Source: JAGDMS01 sp050015455 (GTDB taxonomy: Bacteria > Desulfobacterota > Binatia > HRBIN30). Taken from it: 64,000 nucleotides of DNA. Shown here piece by piece: positions 1 through 7,997 of the stretch (the stretch's first letter is position 1; each line of letters begins with the position of its first letter). The translations under genes were made by a program, and so were the position numbers. Location of the stretch: positions 80,291 to 144,290 of the forward strand of contig JBEKBJ010000001.1 in NCBI GenBank assembly GCA_050015455.1. The letters run 5' to 3'. The notes under the pieces were generated by a model. That model did no database searches and had not been told where the DNA came from. It was given only the letters and a program-made list of their open reading frames with translations.

Positions 1-504
1 GTCGACGACCATGTCGCTGCCATCCTCGGCATCGAAGATGCGCTGGAGCTGCACATGTTCGTTCAGCACCTTGCGGCAGGCGGAATGGATGGAGCGCACC
101 GCGGCCCCGACCTGTTCGTCGCTATAGCCGTCGATGTCTTCCGTGATGAAATCGACCAGGCGCGCCTCCTGTTGTAGCAGCCCGAGCAGGCGGAGTGCGG
201 CAGCAGGGGAGGGCGGTGGCGGCGCAGCCGGCGCGGGCGCCTCGACCAGAGCGGCGCGGCGTTCGGCACGGCGCAGCGCCAGCAGCGCGATCAAGAGCCC
301 GGCCACCAGCGGTGCGGCGACGGAGTAAATCAGCTCGGGAAGGTAAGGCGCCGACAAGACTGCCGTGGCCACCGAGGCATTACTCGTGCCTGTGGCGGCG
401 CGCAGGGTCATGATCAGGGCAGCGACGTTTGCCGCGGCCAAGACGATCGCGATCATCACGATGGTCACCAGCAGTGTTGCGCTCCCGTTCGGACGCTGTG
501 CCAT
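1..504 (-). CDS. DUF2760 family protein (partial, runs off left edge)
   Basis: The minus-strand frame is open from an ATG at 504 to the window edge (168 codons, no stop reached). An AGGAGAG Shine-Dalgarno sequence lies just upstream of the ATG. The N-terminus holds two hydrophobic segments (about residues 10-33 and 56-76), then a Pro/Ala linker. It continues into a conserved stretch reading LLGLLQQEARLVDF, DIDGYSDEQVGAAVR and CRKVL, which I recognise as the DUF2760 signature. DUF2760 proteins are often found beside DnaK/Hsp70-like genes; that neighbour would lie outside the window. No biochemical function is known to me. The family call is fairly sure; the C-terminus is missing. Confidence 0.8.
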   Translation of the reverse strand, partial: MAQRPNGSATLLVTIVMIAIVLAAANVAALIMTLRAATGTSNASVATAVLSAPYLPELIYSVAAPLVAGLLIALLALRRAERRAALVEAPAPAAPPPPSPAAALRLLGLLQQEARLVDFITEDIDGYSDEQVGAAVRSIHSACRKVLNEHVQLQRIFDAEDGSDMVVD

Positions 505-703
505 ATCGGTCTCTCCTGCTTCGTTGGTACTCGACGTTCCCGTATAGCCAAGCAGGCCGGCTAGCTCCAGTACCTCATTCGGGTGTGCGGCAGCTGGTTC
601 CATGCGTGGCAGCGGAAGTAGTTTTCGGCTATCGTCGGCGGCGTTTTGAGGCATGAAGGTCACTTTCGACTATTGACTCCCGACTTTTCCCAAGGAGGTT
701 GCC

Positions 704-1717
704 GTGAAGCTTGATACCGGATTGCTCAGCGGCTCGTTGCACGACGTCCCTGCGGAAGCCAAGAGGGCCGAAGAGATGGGATTCGACGCGCTGTGGACCG
801 CCGAGACCAGCCACGATCCGTTTCTGCCGCTCGTGCTTGCCGCCGAACACACCACGCGCATCAAGCTCGGAACTTCCATCGCGGTGGCGTTTCCGCGCAG
901 CCCGATGGTGCTGGCGCAGATCGGTTGGGACCTGCAGGAGCAGTCGCGTGGCCGCTTCATCTTGGGATTGGGCACGCAGGTGAAGGGCCACAACCAGCGA
1001 CGCTTTGGCGTGAAGTGGGAGCAGCCGGGGCCCAAGCTGCGCGAAATGATCCAGATGATCCACGCCATCTGGGATTGCTGGCAAAACGGCACGCGACCGA
1101 GCTTCCAAGGCAAGTTCTACAACTTCACCCTCATGACGCCGTTCTTCAATCCGGGTCCGCTGCAGTACCCGCGCCCGCCGATCTACATCGCCGGCGTCAA
1201 CGAGTACATGTGCCGCCTAGCGGGCGAGCTGTGCGACGGTTTCCACGTCCACCCGTTCCATTCGCTCAAGTACCTTGACGAGGTGGTCATGCCCAACATC
1301 CGCAAGGGGCTGGAGAACGCGGGCCGAAAGCGCAGCCACATTTCGATCACCACCACGGCGTTCGTGGTTACCGGGAATGACGCGGAGGAGATGCGTGCGT
1401 CCAAAGAATTCGTGCGGCAGCAGATTTCGTTCTACGCCTCGACGCCGGCGTACATCGGTGTGCTCGAAGCGCACGGCTGGGGCGGCGCCGGGCGGCGGCT
1501 GACGGACATGTCCAGGCGCGGCGAGTGGGCGGCGATGGGGAAGGAAATCACGGACGAGATGATCGAAGTGTACGCCACGACCGGCACCTATGACGAGATC
1601 GCCGAAAAGGTGAAGAAGCGGTACGAGGGCTATCTCGGCCGCGTCTCGTTCTACTTCCCCTTCACCAACGGTGACAAGGAGCACTGGCGCAAGCTGATCA
1701 GCGCGTTCAACGGCTGA
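704..1717 (+). CDS. LLM-class F420-dependent oxidoreductase (TIGR03617-like)
   Basis: A 337-residue luciferase-like monooxygenase fold protein, beginning MKLDTGLLSG. The GTG start at 704 is preceded by AAGGAGG at 692-698. Typical elements are FDALWTAETSHDPFLPL near the N-terminus, TSIAVAFPRSP, GLGTQVKGH (phosphate or flavin-binding loop) and IYIAGVN. Enzymes of this group use flavin or F420 to oxidise or reduce small substrates; the substrate cannot be read from sequence. TIGR03617-like members are common in actinobacteria and in deltaproteobacterium-like/Binatota genomes. It appears monocistronic. The family is confident; F420 as cofactor is inferred. Confidence 0.85.
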   Translation: MKLDTGLLSGSLHDVPAEAKRAEEMGFDALWTAETSHDPFLPLVLAAEHTTRIKLGTSIAVAFPRSPMVLAQIGWDLQEQSRGRFILGLGTQVKGHNQRRFGVKWEQPGPKLREMIQMIHAIWDCWQNGTRPSFQGKFYNFTLMTPFFNPGPLQYPRPPIYIAGVNEYMCRLAGELCDGFHVHPFHSLKYLDEVVMPNIRKGLENAGRKRSHISITTTAFVVTGNDAEEMRASKEFVRQQISFYASTPAYIGVLEAHGWGGAGRRLTDMSRRGEWAAMGKEITDEMIEVYATTGTYDEIAEKVKKRYEGYLGRVSFYFPFTNGDKEHWRKLISAFNG

Positions 1718-1760
1718 GCAGGGTTGCTACAGTCGGCGCCCGCGGCCGAACCCACACAAG

Positions 1761-1975
1761 TTGTCATTCCCGCAATCTATGAGACTGTCGATTTTCTCGG
1801 ATTGCGCCTTTCGACAGGCTCAGGGCGAGCGGAAAAAGTCAGTGGAATTAAGCTACTACCGCTCAGGCTGAGCTTGTCGAAGCCGGGTTTGTGCGTTTAT
1901 CGACGCTCTCTCTATGAGCGGGAATCTATGTCGCTGCCGGATGGATGCCCGCTATAAGGATTGCGGGCATGACGG
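1761..1975. repeat. MITE-like nested inverted-repeat element
   Basis: This fills most of the gene-free stretch 1718-2074. The outer arms are GTCATTCCCGCAAT (1763-1776) and ATTGCGGGCATGAC (1960-1973), complementary except for one base. An inner imperfect pair at about 1810-1832 and 1859-1882 reads TCGACAGGCTCAGGGCGAG against CTCAGGCTGAGCTTGTCGA. Further CGGGAATCTATG-type words recur inside. There is no coding potential. This kind of dispersed GTCATTCCCGC / CTTCGACAAGCTCAG palindrome is common in intergenic regions of many bacterial genomes, so it probably occurs elsewhere in this one. It may also act as a terminator for the upstream gene. Confidence 0.65.
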
Positions 1976-2074
1976 ATCAGGCGGCCCGTTGTTTTTGCCT
2001 TGTCAGTGATGTAAAAGGAGGCCGCTAGTTTCCGGGGGCCCAAACGACGGGGACCTCGGAAGGAGGCGGGGCTC

Positions 2075-5000
2075 ATGGGCGCAGCTACTCGGTCTCAGGA
2101 CCGGGGCGTGCAAGGTGTCGGATACTTGTTGTGTGCGGCGCTGGCGGGCCTGGCGTTGGTGACCTTGACCTGCCAAGCCAGCGCGCAGGCCACGCCGACC
2201 GAGACGCTGACGCTGGCTTCTGCGACCCCGGTTCCAACCGGAGACTTGGGTTACCGCAACGTGGGTGGGGTAGTGTACGATGCCTCGCAGGGCCCCACCG
2301 CGCCGATCGCCGGAGCGGCAGTGACGTATACACAACTGTCCTTCCTGCACCCTGGCAGCGGCTTGGCGACCACTGGAAGCGATGGACACTACGCGTTTCA
2401 GCTCTACCTCCACGACACAGATAGCATCACCTTTAAGGCCAGCGCCGCCGGTTTTCACGTGGGCAGCGCCACCTTCAGGGGACTAGATCTCTGGAGCAGG
2501 CTTGAGCCCATCGACTTCGCGCTCGACCCAGAGGAAACCGCTACGCCCACCGAGACACCGACGCCCACGTCATGCGGTGTCAGCGCGCCGGTCGTCGATC
2601 CAGTCACCTCGCCGACCGATCTGATGCGGCAAACGATCACCGGTGAGGGAGGGCCATTATTCGACGCCGGTGGATCACGCATCTATGTCGTCGGCCCAGC
2701 CGGAAGGTTTTGGGCCATACCATTTTCCAAACCCTTCCAGGCGACGGTCGACCTTGTCCCCGGGGTCAACGATCTGACGGTCTGCCAGACCTCGGCTGAT
2801 TGCTTCACCGACCTTTGTACCAGTCTGGACCGCAATGGTAATCCACTCGAAATCATCGCGACCACAAACATACAGCTCTCGGAGTCCGGCTGGTGGGACA
2901 ATTCCGGCATGCACGATGCCTCGAATCCCTTCATTCTCGCGGGTGATTACGGCGGGAAGGAATACCGGAGCTTTTACGTTTTCGATCTGTCGAATGTTAC
3001 GCAGCGCGTCGTCAGCGCAATGCTCCGACTGTACAACGGCTACATGTCCAGCCCCGATCCGAGCGAAACCTACACCCTCTTTGACGTATCCACGCCGATT
3101 GCGGCTTTAACTGCCTCGGGAATGGGACAGACGCAGATCTTTGCCGATCTCGGCTCCGGAATAACCTATGGCGCACGCGCACTCAGCCCTGCCGATAATC
3201 TCAGGATTGTAGACATCGCCTTGAACGACACGGCAATTGCTGCGCTCAACTACTCTCTCGTGCGTGAGTTCGCGATTGGCGGCGCTGTGACAACGCTGGA
3301 CCACGCGAGCGAGGGGGAAGACGAAAGGGTTTCACCCGGCGGCGGCGACAGTCTCACCGAGCTAATATTGAATGTGTTGCCCAAGTGCGGGAATGGCACG
3401 GTCGACCCCGGTGAGGAGTGTGACGATGGGAACACGAACCCATTCGACGGGTGCACAAACGTCTGCACTATTTGCGGCAACGGCACCGTTACGGCTCCGG
3501 AGGCATGCGATGACGGCAACCTGATCGATGGAGACGGTTGCAACTCCGATTGTGGCGTCAGCATCCCTAACACGCCCACGCCCACCTCCACGTCGAGCAC
3601 TCCGACAAATACTCCTACTCCCACCTGCGCTCCCACCGCGACGCCGTATTGCAGCGATAACTGCGTGCCGTGCCCGACGATTCGGCCAGGCTGTTACGCC
3701 TCCGCGTGCGGCGCGTGTATTCAAAACCCCACGTGCGCTAGCAACGAGGCCTGTGTGGCGAGCTACAATCCATACATCAATGGTTGCTGCTCCTGTGCGA
3801 CGGTCACACCGACACCGACGCCCACGCCGACCGTGCTCGTGTACTGCACGCCGCCACCGTGTCGGGAGGGGGAGGTCTTCTATTGCCCCGGAGAGTGTCC
3901 GGGAGGATGCGGAACGGAATGCGCGACGCCGACGCCCACGCCAACGCCGACCGACACGCCGACGCCGTGCCCCACCGGCACGCCACCATTTTGTCCGGTC
4001 GGCCAGTTCGTCAGCTGTGACTCGAACCCATGTAACGGCTGCCACTGCGAGCCGTGCACTCCGTGCCCGCCGGGTGAGGTGTTCACCGGCTGTGCGGAGC
4101 TTGTGTGCCCGTGCACCTGTGCCCCCGCGCAGGGCTCTGTGGCGGCCGGATTCAGTGTCGGGGTGCCGAACAGCACCGTGGACGTGCCCATCTCACTCTT
4201 GCTCGAACCCGGCGTGGAACTGGCGACCCTCGAGTTCACCCTCAGCGTCAGCCCTGACGGCTTCGAACCGCTGCTGTCGCCCATCTCGTTCCAGCCTGCG
4301 GCGGCACTGCCAACGCCGAACGTTGTCACCTTAGCCGGCAACGACACCGTGCGGTTGCGGTGGGTGACGGGATTCACGCCGCCGATCGGCGGCGGCCTAG
4401 ATTTGGGCGTCTTGAACGTGCCGCTGCCTTACAGTCAGGGGTGGGGGAGCTACGGCTTGTACGCCGTCAACGTTGTGGATGTATCGGCAACGAGCGCCGA
4501 CGGCAGCCCGCTGCCGCTGCGCGGGCTCGGCGCCACGATCACGCGCTGCACCATGATGTTCTTTGGCCTGGTGACAGATGCCGCGACGGGTGAGGGCATC
4601 AATGGCGCGTCCGTCTGTTTAGACTCCTCCAGCGCGTGCGTGCAAACCGACCCGAACGGCGTCTATCAAGAGCTGTGCTATACCGGTCAGTCGTCAGCTG
4701 GCACCTATTTGTGTGCGACGGCGGACGGATACCAGCAGGCCTGTCAGGGACCCTGGACACCCATTGGCATCAGTCTGGAAGCAGACTTCTCGCTGGCAGC
4801 GGTGACGACGCCGACGGACACGCCGACACCGACACCGACGCCGACCACTGTCATAGTAGATCATCCGACGCCCACCGGAATACCCCCGCCGGCGCCGACA
4901 GCGACCTTCTGTCCTACGGGCACGCCCTGTCCAACCGGCTTCGCAACCACCCCAACGCCCACCGCCACCGCCATTGTGGCCTCTCCGTGCGTGGGGGACT

Positions 5001-5170
5001 GCGGAAACGATGGAACGGTGACCATCGACGAGATCCTCACCATGGTGAACATCGCGCTCGGCAACGCTGACGTCTCCGATTGTGAGGCGGACGACGCCAA
5101 CCACAGCGGCACCATCACCGTCGCCGAGATCCTCACCGCCGTGAACAACGCCCTGAACGGATGCGAATGA
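2075..5170 (+). CDS. Large secreted modular protein with Thr-Pro linkers, Cys-rich repeats, cohesin-like and dockerin-type domains
   Basis: A 1031-residue protein; the ATG at 2075 follows GGAAGGAGG. Residues 1-40 form a signal peptide with likely cleavage after QASA. A carboxypeptidase-regulatory-like beta domain follows (about 65-165). Low-complexity TPTPT linkers appear repeatedly. Two Cys-rich repeats of the CGNGTVDPGEECDDGN type (about 437-495) and more Cys-rich segments precede a cohesin-like beta-sandwich (about 686-830). A second carboxypeptidase-regulatory-like domain spans about 830-910. The C-terminus (about 970-1031) has two calcium-loop motifs, GNDGTVTIDEILTMVNIALG and NHSGTITVAEILTAVN, typical of dockerin type I. 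It is probably displayed on or released from the cell surface. No catalytic domain is seen. It stands alone. Confidence 0.85.
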   Translation: MGAATRSQDRGVQGVGYLLCAALAGLALVTLTCQASAQATPTETLTLASATPVPTGDLGYRNVGGVVYDASQGPTAPIAGAAVTYTQLSFLHPGSGLATTGSDGHYAFQLYLHDTDSITFKASAAGFHVGSATFRGLDLWSRLEPIDFALDPEETATPTETPTPTSCGVSAPVVDPVTSPTDLMRQTITGEGGPLFDAGGSRIYVVGPAGRFWAIPFSKPFQATVDLVPGVNDLTVCQTSADCFTDLCTSLDRNGNPLEIIATTNIQLSESGWWDNSGMHDASNPFILAGDYGGKEYRSFYVFDLSNVTQRVVSAMLRLYNGYMSSPDPSETYTLFDVSTPIAALTASGMGQTQIFADLGSGITYGARALSPADNLRIVDIALNDTAIAALNYSLVREFAIGGAVTTLDHASEGEDERVSPGGGDSLTELILNVLPKCGNGTVDPGEECDDGNTNPFDGCTNVCTICGNGTVTAPEACDDGNLIDGDGCNSDCGVSIPNTPTPTSTSSTPTNTPTPTCAPTATPYCSDNCVPCPTIRPGCYASACGACIQNPTCASNEACVASYNPYINGCCSCATVTPTPTPTPTVLVYCTPPPCREGEVFYCPGECPGGCGTECATPTPTPTPTDTPTPCPTGTPPFCPVGQFVSCDSNPCNGCHCEPCTPCPPGEVFTGCAELVCPCTCAPAQGSVAAGFSVGVPNSTVDVPISLLLEPGVELATLEFTLSVSPDGFEPLLSPISFQPAAALPTPNVVTLAGNDTVRLRWVTGFTPPIGGGLDLGVLNVPLPYSQGWGSYGLYAVNVVDVSATSADGSPLPLRGLGATITRCTMMFFGLVTDAATGEGINGASVCLDSSSACVQTDPNGVYQELCYTGQSSAGTYLCATADGYQQACQGPWTPIGISLEADFSLAAVTTPTDTPTPTPTPTTVIVDHPTPTGIPPPAPTATFCPTGTPCPTGFATTPTPTATAIVASPCVGDCGNDGTVTIDEILTMVNIALGNADVSDCEADDANHSGTITVAEILTAVNNALNGCE

Positions 5171-5230
5171 AATGAAGGAAGGGGGCCGGGAGGGAACCCT
5201 ACTGTGAGCTAGCGGCGAGCTGGCCTGCTG

Positions 5231-5259
5231 TTGCTGTGCACGGTCTGCTTCCCTATAAA
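5231..5259 (+). promoter_or_regulatory. Sigma-70-type promoter of the MazEF-like pair
   Basis: A -35 box TTGCTG (5231-5236), 17-base spacer and -10 box TATAAA (5254-5259). The antitoxin ATG at 5267 begins seven bases after the -10 box, so transcription would start at or within a base or two of the start codon. No Shine-Dalgarno sequence is present, so the transcript is probably leaderless. Confidence 0.6.
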
Positions 5260-5266
5260 GCAACAT

Positions 5267-5512
5267 ATGAAGCAGTTGCTGGTTGAGGTTGATGAGAAGA
5301 CCTTCGAGAAGCTTGAGCAGATCGCTCCGGCCCGCTCGCGGCGCCGTTCAGCCTTCGTCCGGGCCGCTATCCAGAAAGCCATCTGCGAGGTGCACGAGCG
5401 CGCGACCGCCGAGGCGTACCGAAAGATTCCTGACAGTGCCGATGATGCCTGGTTTGATCCCCGTGTCTGGGAGCCGACCGCACCAGTTTATCGTGGCCGG
5501 AGGCGGCGGTGA
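5267..5512 (+). CDS. Ribbon-helix-helix antitoxin (MazE/CopG-like)
   Basis: 81 residues starting MKQLLVEVDEKTFEKLEQIA. The pattern of a short beta strand, then a helix-turn-helix with SRRRSAFVRAAIQKAI, fits a ribbon-helix-helix DNA-binding domain, followed by a charged toxin-binding tail. The ATG at 5267 is preferred over the upstream in-frame TTG at 5231 because that TTG falls in the promoter -35 box. The stop overlaps the toxin start (GTGA, 5509-5512), the classic antitoxin-first arrangement. It is expected to neutralise the toxin and autorepress the operon. Confidence 0.8.
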   Translation: MKQLLVEVDEKTFEKLEQIAPARSRRRSAFVRAAIQKAICEVHERATAEAYRKIPDSADDAWFDPRVWEPTAPVYRGRRRR

Positions 5513-5838
5513 GGCAATACGAGATCTGGTGGGCGACCCTCCCGTTTCCAGTCGGTCGCCGCCCGGTACTGCTGCTGTCACGAAACCCGGCCTACGCCTA
5601 CCTTAACAAAGTGCTCGTGGCGGAGATCACCACCACCATCCGAGGGATTCCCCAAGAAGTGGCGGTGGGGCGGTCGGAAGGTCTGCCGTCTGCTTCAGTC
5701 GTCAATCTGGACAATCTGCACACGGTGACGAAGAAACAGCTGAGCAAGCGGGCCGGGTCATTGAGATCCTCTCGCCAGATCGAAGTCAAGCGATCCCTCG
5801 GCCATGCGCTAGGCTGGGTGGAACTGGCGACGCTCTGA
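5509..5838 (+). CDS. MazF/PemK-family endoribonuclease toxin
   Basis: 109 residues. The start VRQYEIWWATLPFPVGRRPVLLLSR matches the conserved MazF/PemK N-terminus (GDIWWVDL..P.G.RPvlvl), and VVNLDNLHTVTKKQL matches the conserved D-x-l-xT-v-xK region. The family cuts single-stranded mRNA at short motifs and halts growth unless bound by its antitoxin. GTG start overlapping the antitoxin stop by four bases. Full length and free of stops, so probably functional. Confidence 0.85.
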   Translation: MRQYEIWWATLPFPVGRRPVLLLSRNPAYAYLNKVLVAEITTTIRGIPQEVAVGRSEGLPSASVVNLDNLHTVTKKQLSKRAGSLRSSRQIEVKRSLGHALGWVELATL

Positions 5839-5927
5839 AACGGCGCGCGTCGTTGAGGTCTTGATGGATCACCATCCGTGATTGACGCGCGCGCGTGCTA
5901 GAGCGATGCGCGCTCGGTTCCCCCGCG

Positions 5928-6328
5928 GTGTCCGCCGAGATCGCCGAGATCAGCCAGCCGGCGCCCAACCCGAACGTGCTGGCGTGGTTCAACGGGTAAG
6001 GTCCTGCCGCCCTCTATGTGAGCGTGCTGACCGCCGGCGAGATGGAAAAGGGCATTGCGGCGCTGCGGCCGGGGCGGAAGAAGCGGGCGCTCACCGGCTG
6101 GCTACGCTCCGATCGAGGTACGCGCATCGGATCTTGCCGATCGATGCAACCATCGCCGCCATCTGGGGCCGCACGGCGGCGGCGGTCGAACGTCGCGGTG
6201 GAACGCTTGGCGTCGTGGACGGTCTGATCGCGGCCACTGCTATCCACCATGGCTACACTGTTGTGACGCGCAACGCGGGTGAGTTCGCGCTCACCGGCGT
6301 CGCCCTGCTCAACGTGTGGCAACAATAG
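5928..6328 (+). pseudogene. Decayed VapC-type PIN-domain toxin
   Basis: The pieces of one VapC-like protein lie in two frames. The first frame reads VSAEIAEISQPAPNPNVLAWFNG, then a TAA stop (5997-5999), then ALYVSVLTAGEMEKGIAALRPGRKKRAL. A frameshift near 6105-6120 moves to the frame HRILPIDATIAAIWG, VVDGLIAATAIHHG, TVVTRNAGEF, ending at 6328. The usual N-terminal segment with the first catalytic Asp (LLDTNVVSE) is missing or unrecognisable. With a lost N-terminus, a stop and a frameshift it cannot be functional. No antitoxin gene is visible upstream. It lies directly downstream of the intact MazEF-like pair. Confidence 0.8.
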
Positions 6329-6465
6329 CTGAGCGTCCAAGCCCGTTTTACAACTCCGGATTGACCGCAGCCGCGGCTCTGGCGTCCGCGGCGCCCACCG
6401 TCGACACCTATCCGCCGCAGTTCGCAGATTCCGGTGCTGAGTGCTGTGTTCACACTTCATTGCGC

Positions 6466-6471
6466 TACAAT
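6466..6471 (+). promoter_or_regulatory. -10 box of a probable leaderless bpt transcript
   Basis: TACAAT sits seven bases before the bpt ATG at 6479. There is no Shine-Dalgarno sequence between them and no convincing -35 box, so the assignment is tentative. The spacing matches that seen at the mazE-like and ltaE genes in this window. Confidence 0.4.
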
Positions 6472-6478
6472 TACCGGC

Positions 6479-7249
6479 ATGGAGATCTTGCGGCACCGGC
6501 TCGTGGGTGAACCGCCGGAGCGGCTTGTCTATGATGCGCTGGTCCCGTGCCCGTACTTGCCGGGCGAGACGGCGCGCTTGCCGTTGCGCTTGCCGGCGGG
6601 GCGGTTGCGGGCGCACGAGTTGTCGCAGCGCTTGCGCGCGGGTGACCGCCGGCAGGGACTGCTGTTGTATCGGCCGAGCTGCCCGGCGTGCCATGCCTGT
6701 CAGGCTATTCGGATCGATGTGGTTGCATTCGCACCGGATAAGACCCAGCGGCGCATATTCCGGCGGGGTGAGACCGTGCTGCGGACTGACATCGCGCGGC
6801 CGTCACCGAGCCCCGAAAAGGTCGCGCTCTACAATCGACACAAACGCGAGCGTGGTTTGCTCATCGGCGATGGCTTCACCGACGCTGACGGCTACGAGGA
6901 GTTCCTGGTCGACACCTGCGCCGACACCATCGAGCTCACCTTTCGTGACGAGGATCGGCTGGTGGGCGTCGCCATCGCCGACCGGGCTGCCGAGGCGCTG
7001 TCGGCGGTGTACTGTTTCTACGATCCGACCTATGCGCGTCTTAGTCCCGGGACCTATTCGATCCTGAAGCAGATTGCGCTCTGCCGTGAATGGGGGCTGC
7101 GGTACTTGTACCTCGGCCTATACGTCGCCGACTGTCGGGCCATGCGCTACAAGGCACGGTATGTACCGCACGAGCGCTTGATCGACGGAAGCTGGCACCG
7201 CTTCGCGAGCGCGCGATGCATACATCAAGCGTTCAAGCCTGCATCCTAA
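6479..7249 (+). CDS. bpt: Aspartate/glutamate leucyl-transferase (Bpt, N-end rule)
   Basis: 256 residues, the usual Bpt/ATE length. The N-terminal region carries the Cys pair typical of the family (VPCPYLPGE and LYRPSCPACHACQAIRI). The C-terminal half contains YNRHKRERG, SAVYCFYDPTYARLSPGTYSILKQI, YLYLGLYVADCRAMRYKARY, which match the conserved transferase core. The enzyme moves leucine from Leu-tRNA to proteins with N-terminal Asp or Glu, marking them for ClpAP degradation. The ATG at 6479 is chosen because MEILRHRL matches the family start; an in-frame start at 6434 would add an unlikely leader. Its 3' end overlaps the convergent small gene by 17 bases. Confidence 0.9.
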   Translation: MEILRHRLVGEPPERLVYDALVPCPYLPGETARLPLRLPAGRLRAHELSQRLRAGDRRQGLLLYRPSCPACHACQAIRIDVVAFAPDKTQRRIFRRGETVLRTDIARPSPSPEKVALYNRHKRERGLLIGDGFTDADGYEEFLVDTCADTIELTFRDEDRLVGVAIADRAAEALSAVYCFYDPTYARLSPGTYSILKQIALCREWGLRYLYLGLYVADCRAMRYKARYVPHERLIDGSWHRFASARCIHQAFKPAS

Positions 7250-7445
7250 ACGGGAATCGGGCGAACTCCCGGATGAGTGTTCTCGCCTTCTCGCGCGAGG
7301 CGTCGTCCAGCATTTGATCGAACTGCCACCGTTGCAGGATGGCGAGCGCCTCCTCACAGCGGACGGGGTTTTTGGCCGAGCGGAGGACCTGCTCCAACTC
7401 CGCAATCCATTGGCTCACGTCTATCTTGGTTATTTCGTCACTCAT
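7233..7445 (-). CDS. Small hypothetical protein
   Basis: A 70-residue, mostly helical, soluble protein beginning MSDEITKIDVSQWIAELEQVL. An upstream GGGAGAG on the minus strand could be its ribosome binding site. I do not recognise the family. It lies 46 bases downstream of another small minus-strand gene (7492-7806), so the two may be cotranscribed. It ends inside the 3' end of bpt on the opposite strand. Confidence 0.55.
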   Translation of the reverse strand: MSDEITKIDVSQWIAELEQVLRSAKNPVRCEEALAILQRWQFDQMLDDASREKARTLIREFARFPFRMQA

Positions 7446-7491
7446 GGTCGCACTGCTCTCCCGGTCTTCATGGGATCAGTGATGCCTGCAC

Positions 7492-7806
7492 TCACCGGCC
7501 CGCGGCGGCGAGCCAGCGCTGCAAGCCGCCTCGGATATAGTCAGGGTCGAGACCCAGCACACCGCAGACCTGCTCGAAGGAGAAGGTGACGTCCGTATCG
7601 CCTTCGCCCATGATCCACCGCGCTGCCTCCTCATAGAGCTGCCGCTCGCGCTTGCCGCGGGCGCCTGCGTGCTTCTGAACGCACTTGATTGCGTCTTTGA
7701 GCATAGCGATCAAAAGATAGTACTCGCCCCTGTTGGCCAGCGCCGTTGGGCCGCTGCGGTTAAACGAGATCGGCAAGGCGGCCACGTCCATTTGGAACAT
7801 CGACAT
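7492..7806 (-). CDS. Conserved-looking hypothetical protein, helical, possible nucleic-acid binder
   Basis: 104 residues. The sequence ANRGEYYLLIAMLKDAIKC, RQLYEEAARWIMG and FSFEQVCGVLGLDPDYIRGGL suggests an all-helical protein; the last part could form a helix-turn-helix. I recall similar small proteins in deltaproteobacterial genomes but can name no function. It is probably first gene of a two-gene minus-strand unit with 7233-7445. The ATG at 7806 or the next Met two codons on could be the start. Confidence 0.55.
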   Translation of the reverse strand: MSMFQMDVAALPISFNRSGPTALANRGEYYLLIAMLKDAIKCVQKHAGARGKRERQLYEEAARWIMGEGDTDVTFSFEQVCGVLGLDPDYIRGGLQRWLAAAGR

Positions 7807-7961
7807 AGACTCATAGTCGCTGATTTCTGGATCTGCACAAGATGGGGATTACCCCTAACACGATACAACTATCCCCCAAGGATGATGCTGCTTCCGTCTG
7901 GCAATATCATGCGCTTGCGCTCCCTTGCTGGACCGGCCCGACCCGGTGGTGCCGGGGTCAT

Positions 7962-7989
7962 TTGGCTGAACCAGGCCGCACGCTATGAT
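7962..7989 (+). promoter_or_regulatory. Promoter of ltaE, probable leaderless start
   Basis: -35 box TTGGCT (7962-7967), 16-base spacer, -10 box TATGAT (7984-7989). The ltaE ATG at 7998 is eight bases after the -10 box and no Shine-Dalgarno sequence is present, so the mRNA should begin at or very near the ATG. Confidence 0.55.
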
Positions 7990-7997
7990 GGCCGGTC

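Noticed and set aside
3362..4045. Long minus-strand and alternate plus-strand frames over the secreted protein
   Set aside because: Arg/Ala/Pro-biased shadow frames with no domain; they follow from the GC-rich codon use of the real gene.
2540..4980. Repeated ACGCCGACGCCCAC-type words that look like a CRISPR or satellite array
   Set aside because: They are in frame and encode Thr-Pro linkers of the secreted protein; spacing is irregular and there are no spacers.
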